A stretch of DNA of 64,000 nt from Candidatus Palibaumannia cicadellinicola (GTDB lineage: Bacteria > Pseudomonadota > Gammaproteobacteria > Enterobacterales > Enterobacteriaceae): contig NZ_CP011787.1 of NCBI RefSeq assembly GCF_001269425.1, positions 558,001-622,000 on the forward strand, written 5' to 3'. The position numbers were made by a program, and so were the translations under genes. The notes beneath the pieces were generated by a model. That model was not told where the DNA came from, did no database searches, and was given only the letters and a program-made list of their open reading frames with translations. How positions within the stretch are numbered: the stretch's first letter is position 1; each line of letters begins with the position of its first letter. Below, one piece after another: positions 32,419 through 41,990 of the stretch.

Positions 32419-34170
32419 TTATCTTTTTTTAGATAATATCTGATTAAGTGACCACAGTTCTTTTCTCTCTTCAGTAGAAATACCATGTGTTCGTTCAAGT
32501 GCGATAAGTTTTTCCTGACGTTCTTCAAGTATTGAGTCATAGAGACGCTTTAAAGCATCAAGAAAAGTTCTTTTGATCATATTTTCTATGATCATGTGGT
32601 TCCATTGAGCTAAATTTTTCAGTTGTGAGTAATATTTATTATGACGATTAAGTTCTAATAATTGGCCGGTAGTTAACTCTGGCTGTAATTTGCAAATTTT
32701 TACTAATTTAATAAAAAGTTGTACTCCAGTTTGTTTAGTCTGATAAAGACTATTAGTTATCGTAACTAAGGTCGAAAGCCATGGCTTTTGTACTAATAAT
32801 CCTATCAATATACGCATATTAGTCAGTTTTGGTTGCTGTAGTAATATATATTTTTTTTGCTTTCTATTATAATTATATTGCAACATTTTTTCTAGTTTAC
32901 TATCGTCAATTAGCCCAATTTTATGACATAATTGTTGTCTAAGAAACAAGCGAAGTATTCGACCTGGTATTTTACTTATTAGTGGTAGTGCTAATGCGCT
33001 TAGTTTAGCACGACCGTCTATATTACTGAGATCAACTTTTTTAATTAAAGTATCAAACAAAAATTTAGACATTGGTTGCGCCTGTTCAATATATTGTTCG
33101 AAAGCATTTTTACCAATTTTACGTACTAGCGTATCAGGATCTTCTCCATCAGACAAAAATATAAAACTTAATTGACGACCATCCATCAGATAGGGAATAG
33201 CATGTTTTAATGTTCTCCAAGCTGCTTCTCGTCCTGCATTATCTCCATCATAACAACAAATTATTTGATCTGTATTACGATATAATAACTGAATATGTTC
33301 TGTAGTTGTGTTTGTTCCAAGGGAAGCTACCGCATAATTAATACCAAATTGTGTTAATGTAACTACATCCATATAGCCTTCTACAACTAGTAACCTAGAT
33401 AATACAGTATTTTTCTGTTTAGCTTCATATAAACCGTATAACTGGCGACTTTTATGAAAAATATCAGTTTCTGGCGAGTTAAGATACTTAGGTTGTCCTT
33501 CTACGATAAGACGACCACCAAAGGCTAATATACGACCACGCTGATCACGAATAGGGAACATAACTCTATTACGGAAACGATCATAGATATCACCATTATT
33601 ATTTTTAATAACCATACCAGCAGCTTTCAGTAAAGCTATTTCTTTGTCTGAACAACCAAAGTATTTTATAACGTTATCCCAGCCTGGCGGTGCAAAGCCA
33701 ATAGCAAAATTATTTATTACTATCTTACTCAAACCACGTTGTTTTAAAAAATTTTTAACTAAAAAATCTTTTTTTATTAGTATGTGTTGATAAAACTTAC
33801 TAAGTTTATTCATCATATAAAAAATATTTTGGCGAGAATAATTTGTATTGTTATTTGAGTATAAATATGTTTCGTAGGGTATATCTAAGCCACACATAGT
33901 AGCTAATTCTTCAATCGTTTCTATAAATTCTAAACGATCATAATTCATCATAAAATCAATAGCATTTCCATTGGAACCGCAACTAAAACAGTGATAAAAT
34001 TGTTTTTCACTACTAACATTAAATGAAGGTATTTTATCGTTATGAAACGGACAGCAAGCCATAAAATACTTGCCTTGCTTCTTCAACTTAACTCTTGCAT
34101 CAATTAATTTAACAATATCAGTATTTGATAATACTATATTGATAAATGAACGTGGAATTCTTCTTACCAT
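32419..34170 (-). CDS. dnaG: DNA primase DnaG
   Basis: Makes RNA primers for replication. It has 583 residues (E. coli 581), ATG at 34170. The N-terminal CHC2 zinc finger is C40, H43, C61 and C64 (CPFHNDKIPSF and CFSCG). The TOPRIM catalytic core shows VVEGYMDVVTL and CYDGDNAGREAAWR. The C-terminal helicase-binding domain (about 435-583) is complete but diverged. Middle gene of the macromolecular synthesis operon rpsU-dnaG-rpoD, with about 70 bases on each side. Confidence 0.98.
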   Translation of the reverse strand: MVRRIPRSFINIVLSNTDIVKLIDARVKLKKQGKYFMACCPFHNDKIPSFNVSSEKQFYHCFSCGSNGNAIDFMMNYDRLEFIETIEELATMCGLDIPYETYLYSNNNTNYSRQNIFYMMNKLSKFYQHILIKKDFLVKNFLKQRGLSKIVINNFAIGFAPPGWDNVIKYFGCSDKEIALLKAAGMVIKNNNGDIYDRFRNRVMFPIRDQRGRILAFGGRLIVEGQPKYLNSPETDIFHKSRQLYGLYEAKQKNTVLSRLLVVEGYMDVVTLTQFGINYAVASLGTNTTTEHIQLLYRNTDQIICCYDGDNAGREAAWRTLKHAIPYLMDGRQLSFIFLSDGEDPDTLVRKIGKNAFEQYIEQAQPMSKFLFDTLIKKVDLSNIDGRAKLSALALPLISKIPGRILRLFLRQQLCHKIGLIDDSKLEKMLQYNYNRKQKKYILLQQPKLTNMRILIGLLVQKPWLSTLVTITNSLYQTKQTGVQLFIKLVKICKLQPELTTGQLLELNRHNKYYSQLKNLAQWNHMIIENMIKRTFLDALKRLYDSILEERQEKLIALERTHGISTEERKELWSLNQILSKKR

Positions 34171-34242
34171 ACCTATGGTATTTACTCTGAAAAAATAATA
34201 TATATTATTAGTAGCTATTAATGAGTTTTTATATTAAAAAAA

Positions 34243-34494
<252 letters not shown>

Positions 34495-34566
34495 TTATTT
34501 TTTTGTACTTATAAGCTATTATATAAATATAGTAAAATGGTATTTTAATGATTTTAAAAATATATT

Positions 34567-35592
34567 ATGCGAGTATTAGGTATTGAGACATCCTGTGATG
34601 AAACAGGCGTAGCAATTTATGATAATGAGCAAGGATTACTAGCTAATAAAATTTATAGTCAGGTCAAGCAACATGCATATTATGGGGGTGTTGTTCCTGA
34701 ACTTGCATCACGTGATCATCAGAGTAAAATAGTACCGCTTATCCAGTCGGCACTATCTGAAGCTGGGCTGAAAATGAAAGATATCAATGGAGTGGCGTAT
34801 ACTGCTGGACCTGGACTAATTAGTGCGCTAATGGTAGGTGCGACTTTAGGCTGTGCTTTAGCTTATGCATGTAATATACCAAATATTGCTGTAAACCATT
34901 TGGAGGGACATTTACTTACACCTATGATAGATGCAGAACCAGAACATTATCCAAAGTTTCCTTTTGTTGCTTTATTAGTATCAGGCGCGCATACTCAACT
35001 AATAGCAGTATCTGGTATTGGTCAATATCAATTGCTTGGTGAATCTATCGATGATGCCGCCGGTGAGGTATTTGACAAAACAGCTAAGTTACTAGGTATA
35101 GATTATCCTGGGGGATTAATTTTATCAAAAATAGCACAAAAAGGTATTGTCGGACGTTATAAGTTTCCGCGACCGATGACAAACTGTCCTGGTCTTAATT
35201 TTAGTTTTTCTGGATTAAAGACATTTGCTGCTAATACTATAAATAATTTAGCAACCAGAGATGCACAAACATATGCAGATATTGCACGAGCTTTTGAAGA
35301 TGCTGTAGTAGATACACTAACTATCAAATGTCGTCGTGCGCTAGATAACACTGGTTTAACAAGACTAGTCATTGCAGGGGGAGTAAGTGCTAACACCACA
35401 CTGCGTGTACGTCTTAAAGCAATGATTGAGCAAAGAGGAGATGAGATTTTTTACGCACGCAAAGATTTATGTACTGATAATGGTGCTATGATAGCATACG
35501 TTGGTATGGTACGTTTATTATCCTATCAATATAGAACATTAACAATTACCGTACGACCCCGCTGGTCACTAGAAGATTTAACAGCAGTATAA
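34567..35592 (+). CDS. tsaD: tRNA N6-threonylcarbamoyltransferase TsaD
   Basis: Transfers the threonylcarbamoyl group to A37 of ANN-reading tRNAs together with TsaB and TsaE (2832-3299). It has 341 residues (E. coli 337). The ASKHA fold begins with [10 protein letters not shown]; metal ligands H111 and H115 are in NHLEGH, and [10 protein letters not shown] holds the C-terminal metal ligand. The usual SGGHTQ reads SGAHTQ, a mild change. Divergent from rpsU. tsaB and tsaC are not in this window. Confidence 0.97.
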   Translation: MRVLGIETSCDETGVAIYDNEQGLLANKIYSQVKQHAYYGGVVPELASRDHQSKIVPLIQSALSEAGLKMKDINGVAYTAGPGLISALMVGATLGCALAYACNIPNIAVNHLEGHLLTPMIDAEPEHYPKFPFVALLVSGAHTQLIAVSGIGQYQLLGESIDDAAGEVFDKTAKLLGIDYPGGLILSKIAQKGIVGRYKFPRPMTNCPGLNFSFSGLKTFAANTINNLATRDAQTYADIARAFEDAVVDTLTIKCRRALDNTGLTRLVIAGGVSANTTLRVRLKAMIEQRGDEIFYARKDLCTDNGAMIAYVGMVRLLSYQYRTLTITVRPRWSLEDLTAV

Positions 35593-35724
35593 AATAATTA
35601 ATTTTACTTGTTAAGTATTTGACTGTTTTTAATAAAAGCTCAGTAGTAATTGACCGCATAATAAAATAAAACAATATGTTTATGCTAACATTTGTCGCAA
35701 ACAATTAAATAGTATTAATTAACA

Positions 35725-36081
35725 GTGGATATTTTATTAATTAAAAAATTAACAGTGATGGCATTCATTGGTATTTATGAATGGGAACAACAACGTTTGC
35801 AAAAGTTAGTTTTAGACTTGGAATTAGGCTGTGATAATAAGCTAGCTGCATGTAGCGATGATATATCAGATAGTATTAACTATGTTGATATTAGCGAAGC
35901 AGTATTATCGTTAGTTAGCGGGAATTATTTTGCTTTAATAGAACGAGTAGCTGAAGAAATCGCAAATATGCTTCTTAATAAATTTTCTCTTCCCTGGGTG
36001 CGCATTAAAGTTACAAAACCTAGCGCGTTACCACAAGCAGTAAGCGTAGGTATTATCATACAGCGTAGTCGAAAAAAATAA
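35725..36081 (+). CDS. folB: Dihydroneopterin aldolase FolB
   Basis: Splits dihydroneopterin to 6-hydroxymethyl-dihydropterin and glycolaldehyde in folate synthesis, two steps before FolP (55383-56219). It has 118 residues (E. coli 122) from a GTG start at 35725. Y53 in NYVDIS and the catalytic K98 in RIKVTKPSALP are present, and E21 follows IYEW. Its stop codon abuts the uppP start with no gap, so translation is coupled. Next to tsaD and uppP as in E. coli, with plsY (ygiH) between tsaD and folB lost. Confidence 0.95.
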   Translation: MDILLIKKLTVMAFIGIYEWEQQRLQKLVLDLELGCDNKLAACSDDISDSINYVDISEAVLSLVSGNYFALIERVAEEIANMLLNKFSLPWVRIKVTKPSALPQAVSVGIIIQRSRKK

Positions 36082-36942
36082 ATGATATGTTGTATGTGCG
36101 ATATTAATGATATTAACTTGTTATTTATTGCATTAATTCTTGGCGTAGTAGAAGGATTAACAGAATTTGTACCGATATCTTCTACTGGACATATGATTTT
36201 AGTAAGTCAATTACTAGGATTTCATTACTATAATATTAAGACATTTGAAATTATTATCCAATTAGGTCCTGTTGTAGCGGTAATTTGTATTTTATGGCGT
36301 AGAGTATTAGGTATAATTGGGCTTAATCTGGATAAGATTTCAAATCATAATATCAATATCAATAGTAATAAGAAATTAAATATCAATCATATTACTCTAG
36401 GTATAATACCATCTATGGTATTAGGACTTATTTGTCATAAACAAATAAAAAATTTTTTTGAACCTAAATATGTAATTTCAGCTTTACTTTTAGGTTCAAT
36501 ATGGCTACTAGCTGGTCAATTGCTGCTAAATTATCGAAAAAATAGTAGTAGCGTTACTGTCTTTATCGATGACATTAGCTATCTACAAGCATTTTTGATA
36601 GGATGTTTTCAATGTTTTGCTTTATGGCCAGGATTTTCTCGTTCTGGTGCTACAATTAGCGGCGGTATATTAGTTGGAGTTAGCCGTACTGTTGCGTTTG
36701 AGTTTTCTTTTATTTTATCTGTACCGATAAAATTAGGAGCTACAATTTTAGATTTATATAAAAACTTACCTTTTATATTTTTGCATGATTTACCAATTTT
36801 TACTATTGGTATTAGTACTTCTTTTTTTATTTCTTTTGTAATAATTAAATATTTATTTAAAATAATTCAATGTATATCTTTAGTGCCTTTTATTATATAT
36901 CGTTTTGTACTTGTTATAATTTTGTATTATTTTATTTATTAA
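36082..36942 (+). CDS. uppP: Undecaprenyl-diphosphatase UppP (BacA)
   Basis: Membrane phosphatase that recycles undecaprenyl pyrophosphate to the lipid carrier used in murein synthesis. It has 286 residues (E. coli 273). The two active-site segments are intact: EGLTEFVPISSTGHM near the N-terminus and WPGFSRSGATISGGI near 190. About eight membrane helices. The ATG at 36082 directly follows the folB stop; ATG at 36094 would give a length nearer to E. coli. Supports the view that the cell still builds some peptidoglycan, along with GlmM and AmiB. Confidence 0.96.
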   Translation: MICCMCDINDINLLFIALILGVVEGLTEFVPISSTGHMILVSQLLGFHYYNIKTFEIIIQLGPVVAVICILWRRVLGIIGLNLDKISNHNININSNKKLNINHITLGIIPSMVLGLICHKQIKNFFEPKYVISALLLGSIWLLAGQLLLNYRKNSSSVTVFIDDISYLQAFLIGCFQCFALWPGFSRSGATISGGILVGVSRTVAFEFSFILSVPIKLGATILDLYKNLPFIFLHDLPIFTIGISTSFFISFVIIKYLFKIIQCISLVPFIIYRFVLVIILYYFIY

Positions 36943-37000
36943 TAATATTTTTATTAATATTTATATGAGTTGTTATTACCCTTATTAATATATAAGTATT

Positions 37001-38203
37001 TTACTGAATAATTAATTTTTTCCATTTTTCTATTGCAAAATAACGTAATTGACGTAGTTTGTCTCCAATATCATGTCCATTTAAGTCTCTGTAATCGCTT
37101 ATATTACTATATTTAATATTAGCTACTACTTTATATGCTTCACGTAAAAATTCAATCTGATAATATAGTTGATCATTATTAGTCGCATTACAGCGTGCGT
37201 CTGCTTCACTAATAATTATTAGGTGCTCTAAACGTTCTGGACGACGCCAAACATCAATAGCATAAAATAAATTAATTAATTGCTTAGGTGTTAGTGTTGT
37301 TGCTTGAGAGAGTAAATGATTATAGTTAATAACTAATTTTGCTAAATTTTTTAGTGAATTAGGTACTCTAAGACGCTTACAGAAAGATTCTACTAATTGA
37401 CATCCATATAATGGATACTCATTATTATAATTACCAGTAAATTCATTCAATTGTTTACCAAAAGAATTGCAAAGATAGGCAAAGCGTACTGTAAGTTTAT
37501 CTGATAAACGCGCAACTATTGCTAAATTCATAATATAATTACTATTAAATTTTTCTTGATCAGAAAACAGTTGATCTATTTCTGGAAAAAGTTTCTCTAG
37601 AGCCCCACAATCACGTAGAACCTTAAAATAAATTTGTGGATCATGTGTTAATAGTGCTTTTTCTGTCTCTTTCCATACTCTTTCAGGCGAAAGTAGTAAT
37701 AACTCATTCGTCATATGTTGCATCATAACTAACGTATCAGGTACGATACTAAAATTAAGATGAGCAAGCTTTGCTGCGAATCTAGCTACTCTTAGTACCC
37801 TTAGTGGATCCTCATAGAATGCTTCTGATACATGGCGCAGTAAGCGTTCTTTGATATCTTTCTGTCCATGATAAGGATCTATTAATAATCCTTTTTTATC
37901 GCGTGCAATAGCATTTATCGTTAAATCACGGCGCTTAAGATCTTGTTCTAAAGTTATTTCAGGTGATACAGAATAAGTAAAGCCTGTATACCCACCTAGA
38001 CCTGACTTTTTTTCAGTACGTGCCAGTGCATATTCTTCACTACTTTTGGGATGTAAAAAAACAGGAAACAATTTTCCAACTTGTTGGTATCCTGCTATCA
38101 ACATATCTTGTGAAGTAGCACCAACTACAACCCAATCACGCTCTTTCACAGGAAGATGTAGTAAACTATCACGTACTGCACCACCAACAAGATATTTTTT
38201 CAC
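37001..38203 (-). CDS. cca: CCA-adding tRNA nucleotidyltransferase with a lost HD active site
   Basis: Adds or repairs the 3' CCA of tRNAs. It has 400 residues (E. coli 412). The nucleotidyltransferase head matches E. coli closely (LVGGAVRDSLL, RRDLTINAIARD, EDPLRVLRVARFAA), but the first catalytic carboxylate, D21 in E. coli, is E21 here (KERDW; codon GAG at 38143-38141) while D23 is kept. The C-terminal HD phosphohydrolase site is gone: the E. coli CHDLGKG reads CNSFGKQ, the histidine-rich stretch after it is replaced, EFHDL reads NYNHL, and about ten residues around HPEID are deleted. Both flanks align without a gap, so this is substitution, not a frameshift. Since most tRNAs in this window lack encoded CCA, nucleotide addition must still work. 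Confidence 0.93.
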   Translation of the reverse strand: MKKYLVGGAVRDSLLHLPVKERDWVVVGATSQDMLIAGYQQVGKLFPVFLHPKSSEEYALARTEKKSGLGGYTGFTYSVSPEITLEQDLKRRDLTINAIARDKKGLLIDPYHGQKDIKERLLRHVSEAFYEDPLRVLRVARFAAKLAHLNFSIVPDTLVMMQHMTNELLLLSPERVWKETEKALLTHDPQIYFKVLRDCGALEKLFPEIDQLFSDQEKFNSNYIMNLAIVARLSDKLTVRFAYLCNSFGKQLNEFTGNYNNEYPLYGCQLVESFCKRLRVPNSLKNLAKLVINYNHLLSQATTLTPKQLINLFYAIDVWRRPERLEHLIIISEADARCNATNNDQLYYQIEFLREAYKVVANIKYSNISDYRDLNGHDIGDKLRQLRYFAIEKWKKLIIQ

Positions 38204-38380
38204 TTAGTTCTCCCTAAGTATCATCAATCGCATTAGCGACAATATTTATGGGTTAATAGATAGATTATGGATTATCTAATTTAATCTATTTTAATCTATG
38301 CTTATGGTCATAAGAATTCTTCTAATTACTATAATTATAGTAAACATAATATATATATAAGTGATTTTATTAATATATTT

Positions 38381-38629
38381 TTACTTTTTAAGTAACAATT
38401 CTAATTCTTTTAAGCGCAATTCTAATTTGCTTAATTCTTCACGAGTTCTTAGTAATACTTCAGTTTGTACGTCAAATTTATCATAACTAACTAAATTCAT
38501 GCGACTAAACTGATTTTGTAACTGATTACGTATTTTTTGTTCGATATTATCTCCTAGTTTACGAATACTTTTTGGTAAAACTGTATTAACTTTTATAATC
38601 ATTTCTTCAATTTTTTTTTTATTTATCAT
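38381..38629 (-). CDS. ubiK: Ubiquinone biosynthesis accessory factor UbiK (YqiC)
   Basis: Small BMFP-family protein that helps aerobic ubiquinone synthesis, binding UbiJ and lipids. It has 82 residues (E. coli 96); the C-terminal proline-rich tail is missing. An amphipathic N-terminus precedes the DVQTEVLLRTREELSKLELRLKELE coiled-coil region. The start region contains a run of ten A (38611-38620, T on plus) encoding lysines right after the start codon, a slippage-prone tract, but the frame is intact as given. Divergent from ribB as in E. coli. IspB, at the window end, makes the ubiquinone side chain. Confidence 0.92.
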   Translation of the reverse strand: MINKKKIEEMIIKVNTVLPKSIRKLGDNIEQKIRNQLQNQFSRMNLVSYDKFDVQTEVLLRTREELSKLELRLKELELLLKK

Positions 38630-38892
38630 AGTACACTCTTAATAATATTTTATTATTTCACATAGTTCATCACTATTAATAATAGTAAATATTAAAAAAT
38701 AATATATGTTTAATAATTTAGTAAACATTTGTCTAATTATAGTATTAGTGTTATAATTTTTTTTGTAATAAAGTATAATACTTTTTGTAAAAGTATCTTT
38801 ATTATGCTTATACTTTTATATTTATAAATATCAGATAACCTATGTTTCTAGTTATATAGCTAGAATTATTATGAGGTGTATTTTATATTACC

Positions 38893-39531
38893 ATGAATAA
38901 AATTTTTTTTTCCCAACTAGTTGCACCTATAGAACGTGTCAAAATAGCTATTAGTGCTTTACGTCATGGTAGAGGAGTACTAGTACTTGATAATGAAGGT
39001 CGTGAAAATGAAGGAGATATGATTTTTGCTGCAGAAAAAATGACCATTGAGCAAATGGCACTCACAATTCGTTATGGTAGTGGTATTGTATGCCTTTGTA
39101 TTACTGAAGAATATCGTAAAAAACTAGATTTACCAATGATGGTAGAACACAATACTAGTAACTATAAAACAGCTTTTACCGTAACTATAGAAGCTGCTGA
39201 AGGAGTAACTACTGGTGTATCAGCTGCAGACAGATTAACTACTATTCGTACTGCAATTAAAGATGATGTCAGTCCTTCAGATTTAAATCGACCTGGGCAT
39301 ATTTTCCCATTACTTGCTGATTCAGGTGGTGTACTGAGTAGAGGAGGTCATACAGAAGCTGCAGTAGATTTGACATTACTTGCTGGTCTTAAGCCTGCTG
39401 GCGTAATATGTGAAGTTACTAATGAAGATGGTAGTATGGCACGTACTCCTGAAATTTTTGCTTTTAGCAATCAGCATAATATGCCAGTACTAACAATAGA
39501 TGATTTAGTAGCTTATCGTTTAGCTCAATAA
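38893..39531 (+). CDS. ribB: 3,4-dihydroxy-2-butanone 4-phosphate synthase
   Basis: Makes the four-carbon precursor of riboflavin from ribulose 5-phosphate; its product is used by RibH (21040-21507). It has 212 residues (E. coli 217), ATG at 38893. D33, R37 and E38 in [15 protein letters not shown] are kept, though the E. coli DDED reads [12 protein letters not shown] and [10 protein letters not shown], which hold the second metal ligand, are intact. No FMN riboswitch is recognisable in the 263 bases upstream, whereas E. coli ribB has one. Divergent from ubiK. Confidence 0.96.
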   Translation: MNKIFFSQLVAPIERVKIAISALRHGRGVLVLDNEGRENEGDMIFAAEKMTIEQMALTIRYGSGIVCLCITEEYRKKLDLPMMVEHNTSNYKTAFTVTIEAAEGVTTGVSAADRLTTIRTAIKDDVSPSDLNRPGHIFPLLADSGGVLSRGGHTEAAVDLTLLAGLKPAGVICEVTNEDGSMARTPEIFAFSNQHNMPVLTIDDLVAYRLAQ

Positions 39532-39574
39532 CAATATATAATATGTATTTTTCATATATTTATTAAATACTATA

Positions 39575-40303
39575 CTAGTATTTAGTCACTTCTGCGTTAA
39601 GTTCATCTATTTTAGATTTCATCATTTGACGACAATATATAGTTAATTGACTTATATGTTTTTTGCTATCACTATAGCTGTTAGTATCTATTGGTGGTAA
39701 AATTTCAATCAAAACAATACCGTTATACCACCGATTAAGCTTAATTTTATCGGTAATATTAGAAACGCAAATTGGTACAATAGGTACTCTAGCTGCAATA
39801 GCAGTATAAAAAGCCCCAGTTTTAAATGGTAGTAATCCTAGTCCTTGGTTACGTGTTCCTTCAGGAAAGAATAAAATAGATATGTTTGTATTTTTTATCT
39901 TATGTACAAGCTTATTTAGAAAATTATGGGCACTAATACTATTATTACGATTAATAAGTAAGTTACCTGTAAGCCAATAAAGCTGGCCAAATATTGGGAT
40001 CCACAATAGGCTTTTTTTACCTACTGTTACTGTAAATGGTTGTATGACATAAGCTAGAGTAATTATATCAAAAAAATTTTGATGATTAGCGATATAAATA
40101 CACTTGTGGGGTAATATAATATTTTTAGGAAGTATGACCTTAATTTTAATTCCAAATATAGGTGCTAAACTGCTAAACAAACGACCGAATGTAGCCACAT
40201 GCTTTGGATCACGTGGACTAAATAAACAATAAATTAAACCTAATACACAGATGCTAGCAAATAATATTATTACTAAAATAGTACGAGTTAAAGCTAGTAG
40301 CAT
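39575..40303 (-). CDS. plsC: 1-acyl-sn-glycerol-3-phosphate acyltransferase PlsC
   Basis: Inner-membrane enzyme that turns lysophosphatidic acid into phosphatidic acid. It has 242 residues (E. coli 245), ATG at 40303. A membrane helix at about 7-28 precedes the acyltransferase motifs NHQNFFD (73-79, the HX4D catalytic pair) and FPEGTR (146-151). Lies between ribB (convergent) and radA (same strand), a junction not found in E. coli. Confidence 0.96.
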   Translation of the reverse strand: MLLALTRTILVIILFASICVLGLIYCLFSPRDPKHVATFGRLFSSLAPIFGIKIKVILPKNIILPHKCIYIANHQNFFDIITLAYVIQPFTVTVGKKSLLWIPIFGQLYWLTGNLLINRNNSISAHNFLNKLVHKIKNTNISILFFPEGTRNQGLGLLPFKTGAFYTAIAARVPIVPICVSNITDKIKLNRWYNGIVLIEILPPIDTNSYSDSKKHISQLTIYCRQMMKSKIDELNAEVTKY

Positions 40304-40378
40304 ATTAACCTCATCATCTATTAATTCATTATTAGATAATATAGCTTAACCTGACTTACTTAACAGTACCTACTTAGG

Positions 40379-41785
40379 TTATAGCTTTTCTAATATCGCT
40401 AATGCATCAGTAATTTTTTTTACTCCAAAAATTTGCATTTTATCTTGTACTTCTTCAGGAAAATTAGCTTTCGGTAAAATAGCATAGCGAAAACCATGTT
40501 TAGCTGCTTCATTAATTCTTTCTTTACTACTTGGTACCGGGCGAATCTCACCAGCAAGTCCTACCTCACCAAATACTACTAAATCTCTTGGTAACGGACG
40601 ATCATGTAAGCTAGATACCATTGCTAACATTAGTGCTAAGTCTGCGCTGGTTTCTCTTACTTTTACTCCACCGACTACGTTAACAAAAATATCCTGATCT
40701 GACATCTTTAGCCCACAGTGTCTGTCTAATACGGCTAGTAATATTTCTAGTCTATTGTGTTCTAAACCTACCGTAATCCTACGGCGTGGATGGTCTATCA
40801 TTGAATTAGCTACTAATGCCTGAATTTCTACTAAAATTGGGCGCGTACCTTTCCATACTACCATCACACTACTTCCAGATGTAATTTCTTCTTCGCTACG
40901 ACTAATAAAAATAGCTGATGGGTTATTTACCTCGCGTAAACCATGAGCAGTCATATAAAAAATTCCTAGTTCATTGACAGCACCAAAACGATTTTTATAA
41001 CTACGTAATATTACTAAACGTGAATCTGAGTAGCAATCAAGCATAATAGAACAGTCAACACAGTGTTCAAGCATCTTAGGTCCAGCTAATAAACCATCTT
41101 TAGTGATATGCCCAATCATGATAACTGCTATACCTTCGTTTTTTGCAAAACGAGTAATAAAATTTGCTGATTCACGAACCTGAGAAATACTACCTGGTTG
41201 TGATGATACATCAGTCATATGCATTACCTGAATAGAATCTATGACCATTAATTTAGGTTGTTCTTCTAAAGCCGTGATACAAATTTGCTCAATATTAGTT
41301 TCTGGTAATATATTAAGCTCTTTGTTAGGTATGATTTGTAATCTATTAGCACGTATAGCTACTTGTTGTATAGATTCTTCGCCACTAACATATAAAGTAT
41401 TCATTTTTATTTTAGTAGCAATTTGACATAATGTTTGCAGTAATAAAGTACTTTTTCCTGAACCAGGGCTACCACCTAGTAAAATGACGCTACCTGGAAC
41501 CACGCCACCACCTAACACACGATCAAATTCTTTAAACCCTGTAGAAAATCTAGGTAATGGTTTTATACTAATATTCGTTAAATTTTGTACTTTAGTTTTG
41601 CTAATAACTTTTGTTGGATTATATCCACTAAAAAAACTGTATTTTGAATTAATTATAGTAGACTTACTATTGTTGCACTCTAGAATTGTATTCCAAGCCT
41701 GGCAATTAGTACATTGTCCTTGCCAATTAGAATATTCCAAACTACATTTATTACAGATAAAAATACTTTTGGCTATTTTAACCAC
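40379..41785 (-). CDS. radA: DNA repair protein RadA
   Basis: RecA-like ATPase that promotes branch migration and processing of recombination intermediates. It has 468 residues (E. coli 460) from a GTG at 41785, backed by GAGGTAATAT just upstream. The zinc finger is C11, C14, C25 and C28; Walker A is GGSPGSGKST near 100; the family motif KNRFG and the C-terminal Lon-protease-like domain (DLVVFGEVGLAGEIRPV) are complete. Retaining a recombination helper is less common in small symbiont genomes. The upstream intergenic region holds tandem dyads (41801-41839). Confidence 0.96.
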   Translation of the reverse strand: MVKIAKSIFICNKCSLEYSNWQGQCTNCQAWNTILECNNSKSTIINSKYSFFSGYNPTKVISKTKVQNLTNISIKPLPRFSTGFKEFDRVLGGGVVPGSVILLGGSPGSGKSTLLLQTLCQIATKIKMNTLYVSGEESIQQVAIRANRLQIIPNKELNILPETNIEQICITALEEQPKLMVIDSIQVMHMTDVSSQPGSISQVRESANFITRFAKNEGIAVIMIGHITKDGLLAGPKMLEHCVDCSIMLDCYSDSRLVILRSYKNRFGAVNELGIFYMTAHGLREVNNPSAIFISRSEEEITSGSSVMVVWKGTRPILVEIQALVANSMIDHPRRRITVGLEHNRLEILLAVLDRHCGLKMSDQDIFVNVVGGVKVRETSADLALMLAMVSSLHDRPLPRDLVVFGEVGLAGEIRPVPSSKERINEAAKHGFRYAILPKANFPEEVQDKMQIFGVKKITDALAILEKL

Positions 41786-41800
41786 ATATTACCTCGGTAA

Positions 41801-41846
41801 TAGCTAATGTAACATTCATAATATAGCTAATGTAACATTAATAATA
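41801..41846. repeat. Two tandem 23-base repeats, each with a dyad, upstream of radA
   Basis: TAGCTAATGTAACATT occurs at 41801-41816 and again at 41824-41839, a period of 23, and each is followed by ATAATA with one base difference. The core AATGTAACATT is a perfect dyad around a central A. The repeats begin 16 bases upstream of the radA GTG. They could be an operator pair or a recent slippage duplication. Confidence 0.6.
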
Positions 41847-41890
41847 TAGTGATGTTTATAACTAGTAGTTATATAGTAATATTAATTATA

Positions 41891-41910
41891 ATATGCTAAG
41901 TATAGCATAT
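41891..41910. repeat. Eight-pair hairpin between holD and radA
   Basis: ATATGCTA (41891-41898), loop AGTA, TAGCATAT (41903-41910). Perfect stem with no T tract on either strand, so not a classical terminator. It lies 80 bases past the holD stop. Confidence 0.4.
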
Positions 41911-41990
41911 ACTAACTTTACAATAGGTTTAGGTTCGTGTCATTAATGATGTTAATGTTAGTATTATAGGTATATATATATAAGTACTTA

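Noticed and set aside
37480..37620. Frameshift as the cause of HD motif loss in cca
   Set aside because: Sequences on both sides align in the same frame and the segment length is almost unchanged, so point substitution explains it.
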